From positions 1-64,000 of the forward strand of contig NZ_NHPP01000006.1 of assembly GCF_002838835.1 (NCBI RefSeq): a DNA stretch of 64,000 nt, given 5' to 3'. This document shows, in pieces, positions 57,450 to 64,000 of the stretch; the first letter of the stretch is position 1; each line of letters begins with the position of its first letter. The stretch is from Siphonobacter sp. SORGH_AS_0500. GTDB taxonomy: Bacteria; Bacteroidota; Bacteroidia; Cytophagales; Spirosomataceae. The notes beneath the pieces were generated by a model. It had not been told where the DNA came from. It searched no databases and saw only the letters and a program-made list of their open reading frames with translations. The position numbers and the translations under genes are program-made.

Positions 57450-59908
57450 CTACTTCAAACCACTAATCTCATAACTCTTCCCTTTCTGGGTTGGGAATGT
57501 TAGCAGGTAATAGCCGTTTTCCTGTTGTGGTTTGGCAGAAACGCCTTTCACCTGAATGGGATGAGCGGTCCTTACTTTACAGGGCTCTCCCTGAAGCGAA
57601 AGGATGCGACCCGATTGTAACTGGCCGTCTTTCCAACGCATATCTACCTCAAAACCGCCGCGAGCCTTCAACCCCGTTACCCGGCCTTCAGACCAGGCTT
57701 TGGGTAACGCGGCTAATAAATGCAGCTCGTGCAGGTGACTTTGCAGTAACATTTCGGTCATACCAGCGGTACCACCAAAGTTACCGTCAATCTGGAAGGG
57801 GGGGTGAGCATCAAAGAAGTTAGGATACGTGCCGCCACCGCGTTGGTAGGCGGTGCCGTTTTCGCGGGTATAATGCAATAATTGACGAATCAGCGAATAG
57901 GCATGGTCACCGTCGAGCAGTCGGGCCCAGAAGTTAATTTTCCAGGCTTTACTCCAGCCGGTTCCTTCGTCGCCGCGAAGCTCGAGCGAGGTGCGGGCAG
58001 CCTTGGCAAAATCGGGGGTAGCCAGGGGCGAAATCTGCCGACCGGGGTGTAAGCCAAATAAGTGCGACACGTGACGGTGATGCGGATCTTCGTCTTCCCA
58101 GTCTTTGTACCATTCCTGCAAGTTACCTTTGTGCCCAATGTGCAGGGGTAGTAATTTCTTCTTTTTCTCAATTAATACCTTTCGGAATTCTGCATCAGTG
58201 CCCAGCGTTTCCGAAGCTCAATGAGATTCGTAAATAAATCCCAGATAATAGACATATCCATCGTCGAACCGACGGTTACATAAGCCCGTTTCCCATCGGA
58301 ATTAATGAATGAGTTTTCGGGAGAAGTGGAGGGCGATGTGATGAGGTAACCGTCTTTGTCTTCGATCAGGTAACCTAACAAAAACGTAGCGGCCCCTTTC
58401 ATGACCGGATATGCCGTTTCTTTCAGGAACTTTTTATCGCGGGTAAAGGCGTAATGTTCCCACAAATGCTGCGAAAGCCAGCCGGCGGCTTCGTTCCAGT
58501 TGGCCCACATGGGATCGCCATCGCCCACATCACCCACGGCGTTAGAGGCTGCCCAGATATCGGAGTTGTGGTGAGCCACCCAGCCGGGCAGGTTATAATA
58601 TTCTTTGGCCGTCTGAACACCCGTCTTCGAAATGTTTTTCGTCAGTTCAAATAAAGGCTGATGCAGCTCGGAAAGGTTAGTAACCTCTGCCGGCCAGTAG
58701 TTCATCTGGGTATTAATGTTGATTGTATAATTTGAACTCCAGGGAGCCCGCATGTGATGATTCCAGATGCCCTGCAAGTTAGCCGCTGCACCGCCCGGAC
58801 GAGAGCTGGAAATGAGCAAATACCGACCGTAATTAAAGTAAAGCGTTTCCAGGGAAGGATCTTTCGCTCCCTGAGAATAGGCATCCAGTCGCTCGTTGGA
58901 AGCTAAAGTAGAAGGTGTATTCGAATCGTTTAGCTGAAAGGTAACCCGTTTGTAGTACTTCTGATAATCAGCAATATGGCGGGCGAGTAACGTTTCATAA
59001 GCTTTAGAAGCGGCCTGATTCAGGTAAGTATCAGCTAACTTTTTTTCGTCTTTACCTTCGCTGTCGGGGCATTTGTCAAACCCGTTGAAACTCGTCGCGG
59101 TGGATACTAACAACACCACTTCACTGGCGTTTTTGACATGAATTCCAGCCGTATCCGCCTGAACCTGACCTGTTTTCGTAAGGGCTCGAACCTGAAACTG
59201 AAATCGCATGCCCTTACAACCCGAAGCGTCTTCGTAAATGATGGGTTTGCGTGAAGGCGAGTTATAGTAGTTAGGGTCTACCTGAGCAGGAGCTTTTCCA
59301 TGGATAACCAGTTCGTTCGTGCCTCTGGAACTTTTACTAAACCGCAATGGGCTACTGCTCTGAACATCAAAAGAAAGAGCCCCCGGCTTGCTGGCTTTTA
59401 GCCGAATAACCATGACCTGATCGGGAGCAGAAGTAAAGATCTCACGGGTATACGTAACCCCGTTACTCGTAAAACGGGTAGTGGCCAAGGCCTGATTAAT
59501 ATCCAGATCGCGGTAATAATTCTGGGGGGAAGATACCGATTGAATAATCTTCAGATCACCTATGGGCATATAGCTCTGGGTATAATGACCCTGCATTTTC
59601 TTGAGCAAAGCCACTGCTTTGGGGTAATCTTCCGCCGCCAGTGCTTCCCGAACCTGCGGTAAGTATGAGGCTGCCTGCGGATTGACACCCGGCTGAACAG
59701 GCCCGCCTGACCAAAGCGTAGACTCATTTAATTGAATAAGTTCCTGCTCGGGGCGACCGAAAATCATACCGCCGATTCGTCCATTACCCACGGGCAAGGC
59801 TTCTGTCCATATTTCGGCGGGGGCTTTGTACCAGAGTTTTTCGGATTGTCCATAACTAATCAGCGAACTAGTGACCAGCAGGGAAAAGGTGAGTAACTTT
59901 TGAAACAT
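57450..59908 (-). pseudogene. GH95 alpha-L-fucosidase/galactosidase, frameshifted
   Basis: A secreted GH95 glycosidase, about 819 residues when joined. Signal ends near SYGQ. The N-terminal beta domain has WTEALPVGNGRIGGMIFG (about residues 35-52), then the helical barrel has NLQGIWNHHMRAPWSSNYTININTQMNYWPAE (about 365-396), the SPSTSPENSF acid region, and, after the break, [18 protein letters not shown] and [17 protein letters not shown]. The first frame stops at 58172. Near 58217 one base appears missing (GAAG read as GAG); restoring it gives [20 protein letters not shown] and joins the two halves. GH95 inverts alpha-1,2-fucosides or alpha-L-galactosides; which applies here is unclear. Confidence 0.9.
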
Positions 59909-60032
59909 AAGGCTGTGATAGGTAAAGATTTAGTTTTACGATTGATAGTTTCAGAGATGCTAAGCAATAGTTAAGTAACACAGAGAAAATAAACGGATAG
60001 ATACCCTTTTGGTGAAAACGATTTCATTCGTT

Positions 60033-61538
60033 TCATCCATCCGTCCGAAAGGGTGAAGCAGGTAACCCTTCTTTGTTGTAGAGATTCACATCAGGCACTT
60101 GCGTCCAGCCGTAGCGAACGGCAACAGGATTGGGTACTCTTTCACTGAAAACAAGTACTGTCTTTCCCTTGATTCGGGCCTGAGCCGGCACGAACTTCTG
60201 ATCGGCTCCAGCGATGGTAAATCCTTTCAACGCGGTATCAGGGGTTATTAGTCCCCTGCCTGTGTGACTGAATTTAAGGATAACCAGATTCCCTTTTACT
60301 CGCATGGACTCATAAATCGGGCCGGAGTATTCCATTTTTTCACCATAAGCCAACACCTTGGCTGCCCGGCTCAATCGCTCACCTACGGGCTTTTTATTCG
60401 TAGGATGAATATCGTTTGCGTCACCACAGTCGGTAGTCACGACCATCGCCGTATTTTTCGTCTTTTTTAAACTAATCAACTGGGCTTCCCGAATCTCGGG
60501 TGGCATCATCTTAAATGGAGCAATTTGGACGAATAAAAAAGGAAAATCCCCCTGCTGCCATTCCGATCGCCATTGGGCAATCAGGGTCGGGAACATGGTC
60601 TGATATAACTTCGACTGATGAGCATTATTTTCACCCTGATACCAGATTACCCCTTTGATTGCATAAGGAATCAGCGGCTTGAGCATTCCGTTATATAAAC
60701 CGCTGACGTAAGATCCCTGCTGCGTATGGTAAGGCTGTACGGGGCGTTTGGGTAAGGACTTTTGCTCCTGAACCGCCTGTAAAGAATCAGTCCGGTATTT
60801 AGCCCAGAGGAGTTCCATTTTTTTATTCAATGAACTAACGGTATTAGGCTCGTATTGCAACGATTTATCGTAGGCTTCTACCAGCTTTTTCAGTTCGGGC
60901 GTAGCTTCCAGGGCTTCCCGGCTCATCCAGTTTTGAGCCGGAGAACCGCCGTAAGCCGTCAGAATAATACCGATGGGTACCTGATAGGTCTTGTATAAGT
61001 CACGGGCAAAGAAGTAGCCCACGGCAGTAAAATCGCTCACGGTTTTGGGCGAGCAAACGACCCACTCGTGGTAGGTGTCATAAACCGGAGCCGGGGCGTA
61101 ATTTTTGGTTAGGGCATATTGCCGAATTTGCGGGTAATGAGCCGCGTCGCGTTCTTTTTCCCAGTTATCAATCAGCTTCTGCCCTTCACGCGGGCCTAGT
61201 TGCCGCTCCATGTTGGACTGCCCGCTGGCAATCCAGACGTCGCCTACGAGTAAGTCTGAAATAGTGATCAGGTTAGAGCCCTGAATGGTCATGGTATAAG
61301 GCCCACCGACGGGTAAGGGTTTGAGTTTTACCATCCATTTGCCGTCTTTCGCCTGTGTCCGAATGCTTTGTCCGGCAACTCTTACCGTGACCGATTCATC
61401 GGAAGTAGCGGTTCCCCAAATGGGCACCTCAACGCCGCGTTGTAATACCAAATGATCGCTGAACAAACTATTCGGTGTTACGGTGGCGTGTAGCGAAAAT
61501 GAGGGCAACAGGACTAAAGACAAAAAAGCCCATTTCAT
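60033..61538 (-). CDS. SASA-family carbohydrate esterase (sialate O-acetylesterase-like)
   Basis: A secreted 501-residue esterase removing acetyl groups from sugars. The start at MKWAFLSLVLLPSFSLHA (signal peptide) is chosen because the upstream in-frame extension runs through the proS terminator. The SGNH/SASA hallmarks are IASGQSNME (nucleophile Ser in GQSNM, about residue 109), GGSPAQNW, VIWYQGENNA (about 302-311) and the catalytic His in DANDIHPTNK (about 379). Homologues act on sialic acid or, in plant-glycan loci, on acetylated xylan and pectin. Next to a GH95 glycosidase, plant or algal glycan is plausible. Confidence 0.88.
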   Translation of the reverse strand: MKWAFLSLVLLPSFSLHATVTPNSLFSDHLVLQRGVEVPIWGTATSDESVTVRVAGQSIRTQAKDGKWMVKLKPLPVGGPYTMTIQGSNLITISDLLVGDVWIASGQSNMERQLGPREGQKLIDNWEKERDAAHYPQIRQYALTKNYAPAPVYDTYHEWVVCSPKTVSDFTAVGYFFARDLYKTYQVPIGIILTAYGGSPAQNWMSREALEATPELKKLVEAYDKSLQYEPNTVSSLNKKMELLWAKYRTDSLQAVQEQKSLPKRPVQPYHTQQGSYVSGLYNGMLKPLIPYAIKGVIWYQGENNAHQSKLYQTMFPTLIAQWRSEWQQGDFPFLFVQIAPFKMMPPEIREAQLISLKKTKNTAMVVTTDCGDANDIHPTNKKPVGERLSRAAKVLAYGEKMEYSGPIYESMRVKGNLVILKFSHTGRGLITPDTALKGFTIAGADQKFVPAQARIKGKTVLVFSERVPNPVAVRYGWTQVPDVNLYNKEGLPASPFRTDG

Positions 61539-61567
61539 AGAACAAGTGTTTAGAGTTCTAAAACAAA

Positions 61568-61596
61568 AATAGCCTCTGCCATGTACAGAGGCTATT
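61568..61596 (-). terminator. Terminator of proS
   Basis: AATAGCCTCTG / CAGAGGCTATT, an 11-bp stem with a 7-base loop followed on the minus strand by TTTTGTTT, lies about 50 bases beyond the proS stop. It also fixes the esterase start downstream of it. A GAAAACGGTAAAC-type repeat sits between stop and stem. Confidence 0.92.
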
Positions 61597-61646
61597 GAAA
61601 TATTAGTTTTCATAACAACTGAAAACTAACCATAGAAAACGGTAAA

Positions 61647-63119
61647 CTAGTACGCTCTGGCGAAGATGACGCGACGCTTGGAAGGTTTACCCGAGAAGAT
61701 ACAAACGCCTTCTTCTTCGGGGGAATCCAGAGGGATACAACGGATGGTTGCTTTCGTTGCATCCTTGATCTGATCTTCGGTTTCTGAGGTTTCGTCCCAG
61801 TGAGCCAGCAGGAATCCGCCCTGTTCGATTTTCTCCTGGAATTCTTCCCAGGTATCGACTTTGAACGTGTTTTCTTCTCTGAATTTCAGAGCTTTGTTAT
61901 AGATGTTTTGCTGAATGTCCTCCAGTAAGTTCTGGATGGTTTCAACGATGCCGTCAATGGCAACCACCTGTTTCTCCTTGGTGTCGCGACGAGCTAATTC
62001 CGTCGTTCCATTTTCGAGATCACGAGCCCCAATGGCCATCCGAACGGGTACGCCGCGAAGCTCATATTCAGCAAATTTCCAGCCTGGTTTTTCCGCAGAG
62101 GAATCATCAAATTTCACCGAAATGCCTTTGGCTTTCAGTTCTTTGATGATGGGTTCCAGACGATCATAGATAGCATTCAATTGCTCATCATTCCGGAAAA
62201 TAGGAACAATAACCACCTGAATTGGAGCCAGTTTGGGAGGTAATACCAAACCCTGATCATCCGAGTGAGCCATAATCAACGCACCCATCAGACGCGTAGA
62301 AACGCCCCAGCTTGTTCCCCATACGTATTCGAGTTTATTATCTTTCCCGAGGAACTGCACGTCAAACGCTTTCGCAAAATTCTGACCCAGGAAGTGCGAA
62401 GTTCCCGCCTGAAGAGCTTTTCCATCCTGCATCATGGCCTCGATACAGTACGTCTCCACGGCTCCGGCAAAACGCTCGTTCGGCGTTTTGACCCCGCGAA
62501 TCACGGGCAGAGCCAGCCATTCTTCCGCAAATTTGGCATACACTTCCAGCATTTGTTCCGCTTCTGCTACGGCTTCCTCTGAAGTAGCGTGAGCGGTGTG
62601 GCCTTCCTGCCAGAGAAACTCTGCCGTGCGAAGGAACAGACGCGTACGCATTTCCCAGCGAACAACGTTGGCCCACTGGTTAATCAGCAATGGCAGGTCA
62701 CGGTACGACTGCACCCAGTTTTTATAAGTACTCCAGATCACTGTTTCAGAAGTAGGACGAACAATGAGTTCTTCTTCCAGTTTAGCCTCTGGATCAACGA
62801 TTACTCCCGAACCATCCGGGGCATTCTTCAGACGGTAATGGGTAACAACCGCACATTCCTTGGCGAAGCCTTCGACGTGGCTCGCTTCTTTTGATAAGTA
62901 AGATTTAGGAATAAACAGCGGGAAGTACGCATTAACGTGTCCAGTTTCTTTGAACTTGTCGTCGAGAGCCCGCTGCATTTTTTCCCAAATGGAATAACCA
63001 TAGGGTTTAATGACCATGCAGCCCCGTACCGCAGAGTTTTCAGCGAGATCGGCCCGTTTGACCAAGTCAAGGTACCACTCGGAGTAATCTTCATTGCGGG
63101 ATGTAATGCCTTTGCTCAT
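61647..63119 (-). CDS. proS: Prolyl-tRNA synthetase (archaeal/eukaryotic-type, type 3)
   Basis: ProS charges tRNA-Pro with proline. The 490-residue protein lacks the roughly 180-residue editing insertion of E. coli-type ProRS and instead matches the type 3 form: start [37 protein letters not shown], class II motif 2 ([27 protein letters not shown], about residues 173-199), motif 3, an anticodon-binding domain ([10 protein letters not shown] onward, about 290-370) and the C-terminal tail ending in a conserved Tyr (RVIFARAY). This form is usual in Bacteroidota. Confidence 0.97.
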   Translation of the reverse strand: MSKGITSRNEDYSEWYLDLVKRADLAENSAVRGCMVIKPYGYSIWEKMQRALDDKFKETGHVNAYFPLFIPKSYLSKEASHVEGFAKECAVVTHYRLKNAPDGSGVIVDPEAKLEEELIVRPTSETVIWSTYKNWVQSYRDLPLLINQWANVVRWEMRTRLFLRTAEFLWQEGHTAHATSEEAVAEAEQMLEVYAKFAEEWLALPVIRGVKTPNERFAGAVETYCIEAMMQDGKALQAGTSHFLGQNFAKAFDVQFLGKDNKLEYVWGTSWGVSTRLMGALIMAHSDDQGLVLPPKLAPIQVVIVPIFRNDEQLNAIYDRLEPIIKELKAKGISVKFDDSSAEKPGWKFAEYELRGVPVRMAIGARDLENGTTELARRDTKEKQVVAIDGIVETIQNLLEDIQQNIYNKALKFREENTFKVDTWEEFQEKIEQGGFLLAHWDETSETEDQIKDATKATIRCIPLDSPEEEGVCIFSGKPSKRRVIFARAY

Positions 63120-63259
63120 GGAATTTTTCTGAGAAATTGACTGTTAGTTAATTAAACTTAGTAGATTGATTGTCAATCGGTAACTAAGTGAAATCAATGC
63201 TAACGAAGTCAAATGTTAAAATTGTCGTTAATAAAAGTTAAAGTCTTTTTAGAGGATTG

Positions 63260-63267
63260 CAAAGATA
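63260..63267 (-). promoter_or_regulatory. Candidate -7 box of proS
   Basis: The minus strand reads TATCTTTG, matching TAnnTTTG, about 140 bases before proS. No TTTG is seen at -33, so this is weak. Confidence 0.3.
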
Positions 63268-63348
63268 CGTTTTAGCATTAAGTTTGTAACAGTCGCAACG
63301 AATACTGTCACATTGAAGGTAAAAATTAACTTCAAAACCCATAAGATC

Positions 63349-64000
63349 ATGAAAATGAGGAATGTTTCAAAATACCTGGCGGTAGCCCTTCTGGCGGGTG
63401 TTTGGGGATGTAGTCCATCTACCCAACGTTCCTTCGTGTATGACGACCTTTATTCTTCTTCTTCGGATGTCCGGGCCATGGCCTATAGTAATAAACAAAA
63501 TGACGTTGTAGAAGATCAGACCAAAGGGGAGAACCTCGCGGGGAACGAATATTACAACCAGACACTGGCCGATAAATATAACAATCGTCATTACGCAGGA
63601 AACGGCGTATACGACAATCTGTACGGCTATAATAATTACAATAACAACTACGCCTATAACTCAGGCTTTGGGAACTGGAATCCATATGGATGGAATTCCT
63701 GGAATAGCTACAGCATGTTTGGCTCGCCTTATTACGGTGGGCTGTACAATGGCTTTGGTGGTTTCGGCCCCGGCCTTTCGATTGGTCTAGGCATTGGCAG
63801 CAGCTTCTACCGTCCCTGGAGTATGTGGGGCATGGGTGGAGGTTACTGGGGCAGCCTGTATGATCCCTGGTATGGCAGTAGCTGGGCTTACAATCCCTAT
63901 GGCTTTGGCTATGGTGGATGGGGTAGCCCTTACTACGGTGGCTGGGGCTATGGTGGCCTGGGTTATCCTTATTATGGAGGAGGTTATTATGGCGGCGGAA
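63349..64000 (+). CDS. Gly/Tyr/Trp/Asn-rich lipoprotein, cut by the window edge
   Basis: An open frame from ATG 63349 runs 217 codons off the right end without a stop. The start MKMRNVSKYLAVALLAGVWGC is a signal peptide with a lipobox-like GVWGC (Cys21). The next 60 residues are charged and polar (TQRSFVYDDLYSSSSDVRAMA), then the protein becomes very rich in Gly, Tyr, Trp and Asn, with many YYGG, YGYGG and GWG units. It is probably a surface or periplasmic lipoprotein with a flexible, aromatic low-complexity tail. I do not recognise a family; the C-terminus is outside the window. Confidence 0.8.
   Translation, partial: MKMRNVSKYLAVALLAGVWGCSPSTQRSFVYDDLYSSSSDVRAMAYSNKQNDVVEDQTKGENLAGNEYYNQTLADKYNNRHYAGNGVYDNLYGYNNYNNNYAYNSGFGNWNPYGWNSWNSYSMFGSPYYGGLYNGFGGFGPGLSIGLGIGSSFYRPWSMWGMGGGYWGSLYDPWYGSSWAYNPYGFGYGGWGSPYYGGWGYGGLGYPYYGGGYYGGG

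Noticed and set aside
57890-58171. 93-codon frame over the GH95 break
   Set aside because: Out of frame with the conserved GH95 sequence on both sides; a by-product of the indel region.

Overview
The window comes from a Bacteroidota chromosome, most likely a free-living Cytophagales-type organism; the genus cannot be fixed from sequence alone. The evidence is SusC/SusD-type outer-membrane import genes, a Nudix-family arabinose regulator, a TTTG / TAnnTTTG-type promoter before atpD, weak Shine-Dalgarno signals, short stand-alone atpD-atpC genes and an archaeal-type prolyl-tRNA synthetase.

Layout. 1-0.7 kb: a heptanucleotide tandem array and non-coding palindromic repeats. 0.7-7.5 kb: housekeeping genes (ridA, an AI-2E-type permease, a DMT exporter, fbp, a DUF2383 protein, a frameshifted glmS). 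7.9-26.8 kb: a complete arabinan/L-arabinose locus. It holds a SusC/SusD/DUF3823 import set, two secreted GH51 arabinofuranosidases, a GH43 arabinanase, a Nudix-type AraR, araB, araA, araD, a Na+/sugar symporter and a HAD phosphatase. Outer enzymes trim arabinan, SusCD imports oligosaccharides, GH51/GH43 release arabinose, the symporter carries it inward, and AraA-AraB-AraD turn it into xylulose 5-phosphate. 27.1-34.8 kb: a minus-strand type I restriction-modification operon (hsdR-hsdM-hsdS) ending in a GmrSD-like DUF262/HNH gene; three of its four genes carry frameshifts. 35.2-47.8 kb: mixed housekeeping and envelope genes (metallophosphoesterase, BON-LysM, M15 peptidase, class IV aminotransferase, folP, atpD-atpC, OmpA-like protein, two large multi-pass membrane proteins). 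47.9-51.2 kb: an AT-rich accessory island with a broken REP-associated tyrosine transposase (RAYT), its REP-like repeats in both orientations, and two paralogous proteins resembling orphan immunity proteins, bounded by two direct copies of a REP plus tatA-type terminator block. 51.2-56.5 kb: tatA and a TolC-HlyD-ABC exporter operon whose ATPase has degenerate nucleotide-binding motifs. 56.5-57.4 kb: a repeat-rich gene-free stretch. 57.4-64 kb: a frameshifted GH95 glycosidase, a SASA-type esterase, proS and a Gly/Tyr-rich lipoprotein cut by the window edge.

Two themes recur. First, five otherwise well-conserved genes (glmS, the DUF262 gene, hsdS, hsdM, GH95) each carry one small indel, which looks more like residual assembly error than five independent gene deaths, although phase variation is possible for the A8 tract in hsdS. 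Second, intergenic DNA is full of short palindromic repeat families, several of which match the repeats around the RAYT remnant. No tRNA, rRNA or CRISPR array was recognised.
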